From Dactylellina haptotyla (taxonomy: Eukaryota > Ascomycota > Orbiliomycetes > Orbiliales > Orbiliaceae), in the NCBI GenBank assembly GCA_031310005.1, contig CM062383.1, positions 2,976,001 through 3,040,000 of the forward strand: a stretch of DNA of 64,000 nucleotides, read 5' to 3'. The position numbers and the translations under genes were made by a program. The stretch's first letter is position 1; every line of letters begins with the position of its first letter. Under the pieces are notes generated by a model. That model was not told the DNA's origin. It saw nothing but the letters and a program-made list of their open reading frames with translations, and made no database searches. Shown here in pieces: positions 23,784 to 37,348 of this stretch.

Positions 23784-24813
23784 TCAATTGTAAAACATAA
23801 CAGTATCATGTAATAAGCATGCTCTGCTAGCCACGATTGTAGAGCAACCTGCAGAAGAATTATAAAGCCCAAACCAGGCGAAGTAATCCTGAAAGCCAGG
23901 ATAGAAATCGGAACCGTCAGCTGTGTATGCAGCCTCACGAGTGCAATTCCACCACGGGCAGGTCCCACTACCTGAGAATTGCCTCTTCTGGAACTGTGGC
24001 GGGAGGGATCGCTTCGATGGATCCGGCCCGTTGTAGCAAGCCTCAAACCAAGCCCAGTTCCTAGAGTCGTAAGACCGCTCGATGGCAAAGTCATCTTTCT
24101 GGTATCTCGTTCTTGTCTTACCAGATTTAGTGTACTTCAGAGTGTTCTTTTTAAGCAAGCAATCATAGACGGAGGTCGCGGTCGCTCCGAGCTCGGAGTT
24201 ATATGATTTTGTTCCGATAGTATTTGTGCACCGGCTAGGTTCCGGCAAGTTGGGGTCTGGGTAAACCACTTTTATCACGCAGGTGACAGGGCTAATCCAC
24301 AGGGAGTTTAAATTTGGGCCAGACATGTAAAAGCTTGTTTCTGCTTTGCAAGAGGAATAAGTTTTATATGTGACTGGACTGTCAATTGAAACCCCGACGC
24401 TACGATGTTGCATCCCGATCAGTACTTTGTTATCTTAGATGTGAGTTTGAAAAGATAAAGTTTACTTACTCTATTTGTTCCTTCCAATGGTAAACGAACT
24501 TCGAACTTGGAGTAGGGCCGGCATTATTGGCTGTGGCGGTCTCAGTCCGAGATACAATCTTGATATAATCTCCTCCTTGGAGTGTAGTGGAATAAAATTT
24601 AAACGAGGTTGTTTTAATAGATGTACCAGAGGCAGCGCGCTTTTTTAGAGCGTTTTGAACGCTCGGAGGGGCTGGCGCAGGTGTCCTTGCGGCCAAGGCC
24701 TCTCGTACAGCTAAATTGTTTATTTGAAGCCGTGTTGCAACTGGGCTAGCATGAGTAATGGGGAGTATGACCAGTGCGTATGCAGCTGACAGGAAAATAT
24801 TTCTTAAAAACAT
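23784..24813 (-). CDS. Secreted protein of unknown function with Kex2-like sites
   Basis: Two exons on the complement, 24813-24470 and 24399-23784, giving 319 residues. The intron (70 nt, GTAAGT donor, TACTGAT branch) joins KEQI to VGVSIDSP in frame. An N-terminal signal peptide (MFLRNIFLSAAYALVILPITHA) is followed by a short pro-like region ending in KKR near residue 59. A second dibasic KR site sits in FQKRQFSG. The mature part holds about ten cysteines, including GTCPWWNCTR and AGCSTIVASRACLL, and is rich in Tyr and Trp. I recognise no family. It is probably secreted and disulphide-bonded, possibly processed at dibasic sites. Neighbours do not suggest a pathway. It could be lineage-specific. 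Confidence 0.72.
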
Positions 24814-27800
24814 GTTAAGATTGATCGGTCTGATCTGAATCGATAGTAAAAATAAAATTATATCTGACCAAGATAGATTGGCTGAAGATCAAAGTAATAA
24901 AATAGTATTTAATAATATTGGTATTTGCAGAAGCAAACTATTTTAACTGGTGGTTTGTCCGTTGAAGCTGTAAATGCTTGAGAGAATCTGGTAAGGTTAA
25001 TGGTCGATCTTGAAGCTTTATATATACGGATTTTGTGTGAATGAATGAGAGCTGTTTGAACTGACCATGTCCCAAAAGAAATCGAATCTTTTTGGGAACT
25101 AAGTACCAGGATTCTCAAAGGCACGTATTTCGGGACGGCCGATACTGGTTAGTCGAATCAGATACCCACCTGATCCAACGAGAGGCTGATAAGTCAGAAC
25201 ATATATGTGAGGACAGATTGGGGCTATCGCTTGAGTTTAGCCCCACAATTCTGTGACCAAGATTACGTTGATAAGTACAAATGTCCGGTTCGTTTCATAA
25301 ATTGTTTTCAAATTATGACATCGTAGGTTACGTTCAAGAAGGGGCCTGCATGCATATGTGCGCCACTGACAAGTCACAAGCTGACCTGTTATTGCTCTCC
25401 GGAAATTGACATCCGTCACATAAATATGCAGGGGCGTGGGGACAATCAATATCTTGAGATAACATGCTACCTTTAGGGACGGGATAATGATTCTTCAAGA
25501 TGGATACTCGGGCGAGAGGTGATATCAGCTGCATCTTCGAACTCTCGCGTACTCTGAAAATAACACAACTAACTATAGTTGGGAACGGCTGATCCTATCG
25601 GAGCCGCCCTGTTCTGATACGCTCTTAAAATTTTGCTTGCATACCTGTAAGTGCTGACCAAATTCTTAGATGTCGACGGGCTGATCGCGGGACAACCAAA
25701 TTCTGGCCAGGGCCGGCAAATGCCATCGATATTGTGTTGCGTGTGGTTGATCTTGGTGGCTTTCAAGGCACCACCCGCCAGGAGAAAGGCGTCCTCCACG
25801 CCGATGTGCGCCGGTCTTTCCCTGCCTGGCAATGGCTGGGGGCGCAATCCGACGCCGAAACAACCCCGCAGCCTGCAAGTTGGCAGATAGCCCAGATTCC
25901 AATTTTTCAAACGGGCGCTCTGGGAATTTAGTCAACACCGGACGTGCGTTTACCAGGTTCTTAGGCGATCGACCCGAAACCAAGGGCAGTATGCGCAATT
26001 CGACTTAACTCTCCAAATGCCTTCTCAATCCGGGAAGCAGAAGGCAGCTCTTTCTAGCAACACCACACTCACCATCAAAAATCTCGAAGATCAACTGTCT
26101 ATCGCAAGTTGGGTAACATATCGGCGTATTGTGATATCGGCTACATTCATCCTTTTTCAAGCCTCGCTCGATAAAATTTACTAACGTTATTATGGCCGAG
26201 ACCGCGTGGGATCATGAAGCTCGTTGCCTTTTCTATGTACCAGGACTAGGGTTCAGATAATGATAAATATTCATTCTTTTTATAGTAAAATGGATTGTCA
26301 CTTTCCTGGCATAGACATGACGCTGCTTTGCCATTAGGGAAGGAATGGCCAAGAAGTCATGTACGAAATTTTTCGAAAGAGGGAGCTTTGCATGGAATCC
26401 ACCTCTCCCTTGAGATTTGATGGAGGAGAACATTTCTCCCAATGCTCCGCTCTTGCTTTCTCTTCCTTCTGTTCATATTATTGCATTCTATTATGAAGCT
26501 GGACACTATAGCTGCATGTCACATGTCGATGTCTGAATGGGTTATGACGCTGCAAATGTATAGCAGAATACGATATTACATTAGGAATAATCTAAGAAAT
26601 GGTAAGAATATCGTAGCGTTGTTACCTTGGGTACAAGGCACCATGTACCTCGTCTTTTGTAACAAGAGATTATCGGAACTAACCCCTTTACAAGCTGAAT
26701 ACCGGGCCTAGTTGTGACTATAGCTCGTGCACGGCGGGAGATCTACATGTGTTCCTTTCAGGCCCAAAGGCAAGTTTTGGAAGTACTCGGTTGTATCATG
26801 ATAGCTGAATTTTTGTACCGGAGCCAGAATATTCCGGAATTAATATTGCAGGAAATAAAATTTACGGGTAACGAGATTATATCAAAAATGGGGTCATATC
26901 AAAACATTCACTTTGTCATTGCATCATTAAAATAGTTGAGCTATATCTCTTAATAGCCAATAAATTTCCTTTTGAGATGGGTAGCTAGGTAGAGATCTAT
27001 ACTTACGGGTTTGACAGATTAGACAGAGCCCGCCATTGACGTCAGTTATATCTTAGGCAAAGCGAAAGTTCCGAACTACCGCTGCTGTATGAGCAATGCA
27101 CGTACACCTGGCAAGCTTTCCATATAAAAATAACGAGAAGCTATATCTTCAATTTTTTTGCAGAGAGGGGTTTATTGTAAATTTCGAGTACTCAAGTATA
27201 TATGCTGCCAACAATATCTACATTTTTTTCACTGTCGTGGATACACCAAATTTATGAGAGCCTTCCGTTTCCAGGTTGTGTCCAGTTAGTCCCAGAGCCA
27301 GGAACCCGGCTAGGGGAATTAACTAGGAACTCCGGAAGTTGATTATAAAATGTACATGGTATTTCCGCTAGGTAGCGAGCATTAGAGTTCCCTTTACATC
27401 CCGTGTTTTCAGTTTCCGGGGTACATCATGATACTTCAAAATGTCCTGGCCCCTCCACTTGATCGCTCGCTGGTATACGTGATCAGAAAAGTGTTGGCTT
27501 GTTCTCAAGACTTTGCCCAGATTCGGGTTCGTCGCGATCGGATTTTTGTCAAACTAACTGTCGAAAGCCACTTGTTTTAGACTGAACGGCGCACTCAAAA
27601 ACGCGGCGATTGAGTCCCGTGGCTCTATTTCGGCGTTCGTTGCCTGACGGGTTGGTAGCAAAATCCATTCAATCTTGAAGGGGAATTTTCTAGGAGAAAA
27701 GGAATCTCGAACGCGATTGTATCAAGAGAGCTGGTTCAAGGCTACGTTTTCGTAGGATAGAACAAACTAGACGGTTTTTGAAGTCATTTATCCACTTTCA

Positions 27801-28558
27801 TGCCGGATATCCCGGACTCCAAGTGAGAGAACAGAAAGTTTTCTCAGAAAATGAGGGAGGCGGCACCCTCCGACATGCATAAATACCTTTATTATACATG
27901 ATGTTGAAGAGGAATATAACAACTTTATTAATATTTGGATTTGCTATGGTGGGGACTCAACACACCGCCTTGACCAATTGAATGAAGTGTCAGGCGAGCC
28001 TGCGGATCCAGGTTTGGATGTGACCACCCGTCATCTGGTTGGTACCTTATCGATATCTTCAAATCTTTACCTACTCTGAACAGGCCTTGGTTTGCTTTTT
28101 CCACATTAATAGCCAGTTTTGGTAAGAATCTGAGCAAACTAGCAATCGCACTGCCGCTCGATCATTCACATACCCTTGTGCCTGACATGTCGGTCAAAAT
28201 TATGTACGAGAACGGCTGATGCAATCGCGTTTCAGCATCTTATCTTGTAGAGTTGGTATTTGACTTGACATTTGTGAGTTCTGCATACAACGGCTGAAGA
28301 TGTTTCAAAACAGATGTTGTTCAGGTTTAGTTAACGTGGAATATCTTGTGACAATAATGATGATCATTTTCTATAAAGTCCGAGGCGAGGATCATTCTTC
28401 GACTTCCATGGTCTTAACACGGACTGCCTCACTCACCATCCCTCCCTCCCAAAGTTTCAGAAGTATATTTTTGCTCTTTATGCTTCTTAGTAGCCACTTT
28501 ACCATATTGTCATTTCTCTTTTCCGATTAATTATATATACATCACTATTTTACAGAAA
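24814..28558. other. Longest gene-free stretch of the window
   Basis: About 3.7 kb, mostly visibly AT-rich, with only short open frames (under about 115 codons) and no convincing exon chain. A GC-richer island at roughly 25660-25960 has overlapping open frames on both strands, none recognised. The ends should contain the promoter of the secreted-protein gene (left) and of the membrane-protein gene (right). It may be a decayed-repeat region, but I can identify no element. Confidence 0.4.
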
Positions 28559-29920
28559 ATGGAACGGAACGTCACCGACCAAGATTGGATGTACACTCAA
28601 AATTTATGTCTTTATATCTCTTGGTTGACGTCTTATGGCGATAAACCTCAGTCTGGTATCATAGCTTCTGAATTGGTTTCAAAAACCCATGAATGGTTTA
28701 AAACTGTCCAGAACGCCAATGAGTCTGCCACTGCTTATGCTGAATTCATCGGTAGTTCCCCGGAGTGGGTTGAAATACTCTGGGCGAACTTCTTTGGGTC
28801 TGGCGAAATGTATAAAGCGTTTATTGGTTTAGTCAATGAGGGTATGTTAGATTCCTAGTTGCACAATTATTCGAGCATCTAGATCCGATAGAGACTAACG
28901 GTTTTAACCTAATCAAGTCATTCCGGCACTTGGACATCCGACACAATCTGCCCATTTCTTACCACTTTTCATCGTCTTAACTATTATAACGACCATCTTT
29001 TTTGGTCTACGTATCTATTCCAGACTGTCGATTGGTGGATATATTCGATCTTATGACTGGATAATTTTGGCTGGATTTATCCTAACTCTCGCCACCGGTA
29101 TTATGAGAGCAATAAGTAAGTAAACGATACAACTATTCATATGAGAAGCTCGCTAAACTATTTTAATTTAGTCTTAATGGGGCCAGTGCACTATCGAGGC
29201 GTTTGGGACCAGTCTTGGGATGACTATGATGCTCTTCAAGCATCGAGTTTGACAAATAACATTTGTTATCCTATCGTGGTCTTCCTTATCAAAGCCTCCT
29301 TGCTCCTGTTCTACTATCAGTTGACCGCTTGGGATCCCCTACGATATGCCACAATCGCGACATTCGTTGTTGTTACTTGCAATTCCCTGGCGCTTCTCTT
29401 TGCTTATACTTTCAGGTGTATTCCCGTTCTCGGTTGGCACGGAATGGCATTCCTTACTGCAAAGTGCACGGTAGATCGATACAAACTCGAACTTTCCACT
29501 TCTATCGTCAATATCATTACAGATATCATCATATGGCTTCTTCCCCTCCCAATGATCTGGAAGCTCGTTCAAACGACTACAGAAAGAATCTTAGCTGTTC
29601 TCACTTTTGGCGTCGGCGCTCTTGCCTGCATTTGCTGCGGTATGAGATTTAGTGTTATGCATAACAGCTGGTTCCATGATGAAGTCGGAAAGCCTATGGA
29701 TAGCAGCCTGGTTGCTACTTGGACTCAAACGGAACTGTACATGGCTATCATCTGTAGCTCTGTCCCAGCAATTCGAGCTTTGATTATTAAAAAGGCACCT
29801 GGTGTTCTCGGTTTTACCGAAGCAGATGTCACGTCTATGGAGAAATCCAGAGATTCAGAAGACCCGAAAGAGAAGGAAGCCACTGGCGTTGATGTTAAAA
29901 GAATCGACTCACCAGTTTAA
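28559..29920 (+). CDS. Fungal rhodopsin-like seven-helix integral membrane protein
   Basis: Exons are 28559-28841, 28918-29115 and 29172-29920, giving 409 residues. From about residue 108 there are seven hydrophobic segments in the order seen in the fungal rhodopsin-like domain (PTH11-related receptors without the CFEM module): FLPLFIVLTIITTIFFGLRI, SYDWIILAGFILTLATGIM, YPIVVFLIKASLLLFYYQL, and a later ELSTSIVNIITDIIIWLLPL, then WTQTELYMAIICSSVPAIRA. The conserved DW, the Cys in the second outer loop, the DIxIWLLP block and the ExxxxIIxxxxPAxR end are present. The tail is charged and cytosolic (inference). The first exon encodes about 95 residues of soluble-looking, Trp-rich sequence that does not resemble CFEM. 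Ligand and function unknown; PTH11-type proteins act in surface sensing in some fungi. Confidence 0.85.
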
Positions 29921-30322
29921 TAGGAAATTTTGGGTCAGAGCGCCTTTAGTTCGTGTTAAACTGATATTCTGCAAGCTCGGCTTGAAATTTTTACTATCCT
30001 CTACCTTTTATTTCAAATATATCTCAATCCTTTGACCTTTCAGTCTAATGCACGAGATAAGAGGGCAGTTTTAGTTAGTTACTTTATACCTTCTACTTTT
30101 AATAACTTATGATCTATTATTTATGGAACAAAGAAAAACATTTAATCTCATATTCTCCGAAAATGTAGTGCGAGGTGAGAATCACAGACCTCCATTCTTA
30201 ATTTCGGAAGCAATGCCACGTCATATTTTACTATTCAACTATGAACTATTTACAAATTCCATTACGGATTATAACCCGATATTTGACGCAGATACCGGCT
30301 CAGGCTTTAAATATTTGCCCAT
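29921..30322. other. Intergenic between convergent genes
   Basis: About 400 AT-rich bases between the 3' ends of the membrane-protein gene and the AA9 gene. Only 3' flanks; no gene seen. Confidence 0.45.
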
Positions 30323-31305
30323 TTAAGACCAGAGAGCTGGTCCTGGGATTGGGTAAGCACCAGTGTTGGTGTACATATCGTAGGTGATTCCTGGCGTGCT
30401 GCCAGTGTAAGCACCTGGGAAGGAGACCAAGCTCGAGCTTGGTGGAGATCTAGTGCCGGATCCTCCGACGGTGATCTGGAAGCAGCTTGGGTAGACTTGG
30501 GCTCCAGGGTAGGAGTAGGCTAATTCGCCGATATTATTAGCAAGTCCGTTTTCATATCTTAGCCCTAAGGAGCAACATACCGGCATGGAGAGCAATGATT
30601 TCGTGGCGGACGATATAGTTTCCTGGAGCAAGGCCGGTTGGGATCTTGAAAGAGTATGGAGCCGCTGGGTTGGTCTCGAATGGCGTCTGAATATCGCAGG
30701 ATTGTGTTAGTAACTAAGTATATACGATTCCGAGAATTAAAGTCTTACAGTAGCCCAGACACCAGAGGAGCTCTTTCCGGCTTCAGCAACCTTGAACCAA
30801 ACCTTTCTGTAGAGAATATTAGCGTCACTGATCAACTTGTCTTCTAGAAACGAGGAAACTTACGCAGTTCCTGGGCTGTAGTTAGTACAGCTGGATGGGC
30901 ACTTGGCCATATAGGTGATGACCGGCTAGAGGCTGAGTTAGTAAATGCACTAAGAACGCAACTCCTTGGGTGACTTACTCCCTTGTGGCTCTCTGGCCAT
31001 TGTGTCCAGGTCAAAGTGACAGTACCTCCCGCAACGGCAGTAGCAGAAAGCGCCGCTGGAGCAGTAGCAAATCCACCGTCAGTGTATCCGTTGCACTGAA
31101 CATCGATCAAAGAGAGGTCGATAACAGGGCCGTTTCCTGGAATCTTGCGGAAGATACGCTGAGGAGCAGGGCTGAGGTACGGGTCAACGTTGGGATTCCA
31201 GCCTGGCCATGTAACCGAGTTGATAACAGCTTGTGTGACATAACCGTGAGCCGACACGAGCGGCGCAAAAGCACCAGTAGCGGCGAGGATAACGGTGCTC
31301 TTCAT
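30323..31305 (-). CDS. AA9 lytic polysaccharide monooxygenase (cellulose-active family, formerly GH61)
   Basis: Five exons on the complement: 31305-30979, 30925-30864, 30806-30749, 30686-30581 and 30519-30323, giving 249 residues. A 19-residue signal peptide ends SA|H, so His20 becomes the mature N terminus and first copper-brace ligand (HGYV). The second His is His107 in WPESHKGP. The axial Tyr with its paired Gln is in QVYPSC (Gln192, Tyr194). Conserved blocks ITYMAKCPSSCTNY, KVWFKVAEAG, IPTGLAPGNYIVRHEIIALH and CFQITV follow in family order. There is no carbohydrate-binding module. The enzyme oxidatively cleaves cellulose or related glucans outside the cell, needing copper, a reductant and O2/H2O2. 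All copper ligands are intact. Confidence 0.95.
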
Positions 31306-33556
31306 CTTGAAATGGATTAAAAACAGTGTCTGCAGCAGTCTATGCTGTTCCTCTATACTATAGAGTGAATTGGAAAATGTCTTAGTGATATTGAACTGAA
31401 CATATAAGAAACTAAATTAAATGACATCCCAGAGGTGATTCCATGTGCTTTATATAATGAACCTCATGGGTAGTAATAGCATGCTAAGAAATTGAATGGC
31501 AGAGGGATCTACACTGATACACCTCCGTATCCAGAGCCCAGATTGGTACGGAGGACAAATTTTTACATCCCAAACCTGGTTTATTGAAGGGCTCTTCCTT
31601 GGATAGGCATTGATTCATCGACGGGACCAGTTTAGCCGTGGAATACACAGCCGTTTCGTCCCATGGTTTTAATAAAAATAAATGGATACATGAGCACGCG
31701 GCTCTTGTGCCCTATAATCCGGGACGTCTGACGAATTATTATTCGGTGGCCGTGCATTCGGTTAGGTTACTGTAGGCGAATGGCTCCATTCATTCGACAG
31801 GGCACAAGAGGCAGCGCAACCAGGTTTTTGGTCGTGTTGCGTTGACGTTGGGTTTGGGGTGTTACAGGACCCACAGAAGGCGACGGTGCGAGTCCGTCCG
31901 GCTACTGGTCAGGCGACGAGTTCCAGACCGTGGGAAGGACTCCCGCCGCACCTTCTTTTTGAAACAAGCTAAGGGCGGTATTCAATGGGAAACATGTTAC
32001 CTGCTTGCGGATCCGGATTCCGACTCAGACACACTCTGTTGTCATCTAGAGTGCTGTCGGGATTCGATTTCAATATCCGAAAAGCCTGGGATCCTGCGAC
32101 AGCTGATCGCTAGCTAGTTCTCACGCCAAGCTTTGCGTATTTACCATAATTTTTTTATTTTCGGTGTGACGAGGTACATAATTCCAATAACATTTTCTAG
32201 ATGATACAAGGAGGTTGCTCCTCCGAGATTTAATTAACTGCTACTCTAAGAAAGAAAGAGGACGGGATTGCTAGGGTCCAGACTGTTTGGCTAAGCGGCT
32301 AAATGTAAAATCCCGAGGCCTGCCGCAATTCTGAACATGTAATGATTGTTATGAAAAAAATATTTTCTTTCTATCTCAGTCTTGTCTTCCGTCATCCTTT
32401 GATGCCACGAGTCAAGCGAATACCAAGTTGATATTGGCAACCAGGTTCCCTCTTGTTGAGGGTCTGCGTCTACGCATCAACGAATAACGCAATTATGTCT
32501 TACCCCTCGTTTTTGGTAAGCCTAGGCCATTTGTCGGCATCGGCTTCCATCTTCGGTATTTATCTAGAGAGTTACCTATAAAGCGCGAGGTCTAAAAGAG
32601 GGGTAGCTATTCTAAATTCTGTATCGATATCACCACTAGTGACCTGCAGGCCCCAAATATAACGAGTATTTCTAGAACAAAAGAGGATCCCTTCGTGTAT
32701 ACTGCGCATTATTCACACTTTGTAAATATAATCTAAATATTCTATTGGTGAATTTAAGATATTTTGCTGGGAATCAATTCTCATGAGGCACTGACGGTTC
32801 ATATGGTACTTATGTCAAGTATGCCTGCAAAGATTCTTTTTTAAAAATCTCTCCTCCAGGCTGCGTTATTTCCGAATTTAATAAGAATCTAAATATTTCT
32901 ACAGAGTTTATTAAAGTACTATAGAACAGTGGGATACTGACTTACTTTTCTCAGCCTGACTTGCAGCGCTTCTCTTTTGCGCCAATTTGCTTACGCGCTA
33001 AAGGTCTGTGTCGGTATAACTTCCAACTATAAAAAGTAAATTTGACCAATGGTGATATTTTAAAACGAAATATGCTACAATATTACTTCGCCCAAAAGAT
33101 AGAACCGCCTAACAAGATGTTCATTATCGTTCACACATGCGTCGGTGTAAACTTAGCTTCGAACTTCGAAAATGTGTTGTCGTTGTGATGCCTGCCCGTA
33201 TTGGCCAATCAAAACGGCGGGATTAGAATTAGCCTGGTCAAGCCCAACTGCCTGTTTCTGTTGACCTCATTCAAGACGCTCCACAACGTCGGAGAAGCCT
33301 CAACTACCACCACGTCGACGTCAATTGCACGGTTCAACCGCGGCCAACCCCCTCGGTATCCCTCACCTCGATATCTCCGATAAAGATTCGATTATGGTCA
33401 CGAACAAGCATTGAGTCCGGCTCCGAAGACCCCTCCAATTCCCGCCTAAGAGGTGTTAAAACGAACCCCGATACCCGACACGGTGGTTCCTCCATTCCGC
33501 CTTCTCCACCAACTTCCTCCGGGCCCTCAACCTCGAAATCACGTATACATCACACA
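31306..33556. other. Long divergent intergenic region (AA9 / NDUFS8)
   Basis: About 2.25 kb between divergent start codons. It should hold both promoters. A 12-base perfect inverted repeat, CTCTTGTGCCCT at 31702-31713 and its complement at 31799-31810, encloses 85 bases. The last 400 bases before NDUFS8 are GC-richer. No gene recognised; the open frame 31842-32117 has no domain. Confidence 0.45.
31702..31810. repeat. Short inverted repeat pair, 12 bp arms
   Basis: CTCTTGTGCCCT at 31702-31713 is the exact reverse complement of the 12 bases at 31799-31810. The 85-base interior also has a CATTCG/CGAATG pair. No target-site duplication is obvious. It may be a small foldback element or chance. 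Confidence 0.4.
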
Positions 33557-34650
<1,094 letters not shown>

Positions 34651-35798
34651 GTCGTGGCAGCGATGTTTCATAAACATGCCAAGTTTTTACGAGCGTCGTT
34701 ATCTGTTTGTACACATTAAAAGACGGGGATTGGTGTATATAATTTTGAAGATTTATTTTTATACTGTATCAAAAACCATTTTTCATATACCAATGGATAG
34801 TGTTAGTTTGATGGGCAACATCACCGTCCATATATTATATTTTTGTAATGCCAAATATGGCTACATATACTAACCTAAGATCCAATTTTGGGTGAATACA
34901 GTGATCCCATTTTGGTTTCACTATTCCTAGAATAGGTTGGACATCCTGTGTGTAGACGTGTGTTGCGGCATAGTGCTGTTTCAATGCTGTCGCAAGGCAC
35001 AAAGGCGCACTCTTGATCCCATTGAATATCGGGGAATTTGCAAAGCAGGAGAACATGCTAAAAATCCGTCTCCTCAAATTACACCTGCCATCGACTATCC
35101 AATGCTACATTAAATCTCTAATACAAGAGGTCTCTCAACTTTAATTTCAAAATGAAATTAAACTGGTCTGCCTCAGCTTGTCATAAATTCGCCGTGAAAT
35201 CCACAAAATAAAATCCTTAAAGGGTAAGTATAATATTAAGAATTTATTCCGGTACTAAATGGAGCTAGAAGTCGTAAAGTAGCCTAATTGAGGCTCCAAG
35301 AATTTCCAAGGTGTTTAAGCATCTGAAGCATAGCTGTTACTCAATGATGGATTCGGAGTAACCACACCACCACTACCAGCCAATATCTGCAGCACCACTA
35401 AACTACTGCTAGCTCTGAATGGCGCAGAATGTTCGACTTTGCGGCCCCCAGACTCGCCTGGCCGCAGGATATCAACTTAAAACTGGTACATGCAGACAAC
35501 CTAATAACACACTATATATGTCCATTGAACCGCCTGGGTTTTCCATCTTTCTCACTTTTAGCATTTCACGAATTTTATCTGACACTCGATAGATCTGGCG
35601 GGTCCACCCACGCCGGTCCTGCTTTTCTATTCACGCTCTTTTATTATCATTTTTAAAGTTTCCCCTTCTCTTTCTCTTGGGAGGAGTTTCTATCTACTGT
35701 TTGGGCTTACCATCGGTGTGCGCTTTATTGATATCGCTGAGCGATTGAAGCCAATATTCTGTTAATTTTACTCGAAATCCACGATATATGCAACAAAG
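34651..35798. other. Intergenic, NDUFS8 3' flank to subtilase promoter
   Basis: About 1.15 kb between tandem plus-strand genes. It is AT-rich and has only short open frames without domains. The last part should contain the subtilase promoter. Confidence 0.45.
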
Positions 35799-37348
35799 AT
35801 GAGGTCGCGGATCTTATTTTCAATACCCTTCTTCCTTTCGACATTCACATACACCCTTGCCGCATCCACCCTCCCGAAGAAAGGTATTTTTCGGCGATGG
35901 GCCGATTACAAAATCCCGATACTGGAATCCGATTTAGACCCAACAATATTATCCGAATCCGAATATGATGAACCGAGTCACGATTATGTAGTCATGCTCG
36001 CCGACCACGAAGTAAGATCTTGGACCGACATTCTCCCAGAAATGGGATTCGAAGTTGCCAGTTTGAACAAAATACACCACGGATACGGAATGACGAGTTA
36101 CGAGCATGCAAACGCCATTCGGACTTTTGGCCAAACCATGCGAGCGTTCACGATAAATATGCGGGAATCTGACGCGGATGCAATCATCGATCACCCTTCG
36201 ATTGCGAATTTGGAGAAAACAGCGCGGAGTGAATGGGCGGTTATGCCGCGGAACCCGCACAACCAACCGAAGAATTTACCTGATAAGTCTGCGGATAGGG
36301 GGTTTAAAGTTAAACGACAGGTTCTAGGAGGAGGAGGGAGCTCTAATTCTACTGAACAAGAGATGTGGGTGGAGCAGAGTAATGCGCCGTGGCATCTACA
36401 GCGGGTTTCGTGCTCAAAGCAGGTTGATTTGAAGGGGCGGTTACCCACCGATTTGAGTTATAGTTATCGGTTCGATCAGGTTTCTGGCCAAGGCGTGGAT
36501 GTTTATGTAGTTGATAGCGGCATCAACGTCGACCATGAAGAGTTTGGAGGGAGAGCGAAAATGATGTTTAGCTTTTTCGGTCATATCAAGGATGACATTG
36601 GGCACGGGTGAGCTTTATATATCCGAGTTCTAAGCAAAAACCTTTAATTGATTTTTTTACTAATATAAACTTTAGTACTCACTGTGCGGGTACAATAGGC
36701 TCATTGCATTACGGAACTGCTAAGAATGTCAGACTTTGGGGGATCAAAGTCGGAGACGTAAAAGGCATCAGTGCTGGTGCAATCGTAGCGGGTATTGACG
36801 CCGCAATCAGCCGACATAATATTCGCAAAACCCAGCCAGATTTCATGGGTTCGATAATCAGCATGTCCATTGGCACCAGCCCACCGAGGTCATCTGATTT
36901 CATGGCACTTAAGAAGGCACTCGACGCGGGTATGCACGCTTCAGTCGCGGCTATGAACGCCGGCGAGGATGCATGTAACTCCTCGCCTGGTGGGTTTTCG
37001 CAACAGTTGCCCTTGATAACCGTTGGCGCTTTGGATCTTAACGATACGCGGGCATCGTTCTCGAATTTTGGAAAGTGCGTTGATGTGTACGCGCCGGGTG
37101 TTTCTATCGTTAGTACATTTAATAACAATTCGACTGGTATCGCGAGCTTGGATGGGACTTCGATGGCTTGTCCGATAGTTACTGGTATAATTGCGGACGA
37201 GTTGGTGAAAAATCCAAGCTTGAGGTTAGACCCGGCAGGGATGAAAAAATTTATATTATCGAAGGCTCTCAAAGGAGTCATCAAGCCGGCCATGAATATG
37301 ACTGGAGTGGAGATGCTCGCGAATAATGGATTCCCGGGCGACCCATAG
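35799..37348 (+). CDS. Secreted subtilisin-like serine protease (S8A, proteinase K type)
   Basis: Exons are 35799-36607 and 36676-37348, giving 493 residues. A signal peptide (FSIPFFLSTFTYTLAAS) precedes an inhibitor-I9-like propeptide (YVVMLADHEVRSWTDI to about residue 125). The catalytic Asp239 is in VYVVDSGINVDHEEF, His272 in GTHCAGTIG, the oxyanion Asn364 in AAMNAGEDAC, and Ser432 in GTSMACPIV. The intron falls inside the GTH codon block. The enzyme should hydrolyse proteins outside the cell after autocatalytic removal of the propeptide. The linker between propeptide and protease domain is longer than in classical proteinase K. Role in nutrition or host attack is not shown by context. Confidence 0.93.
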
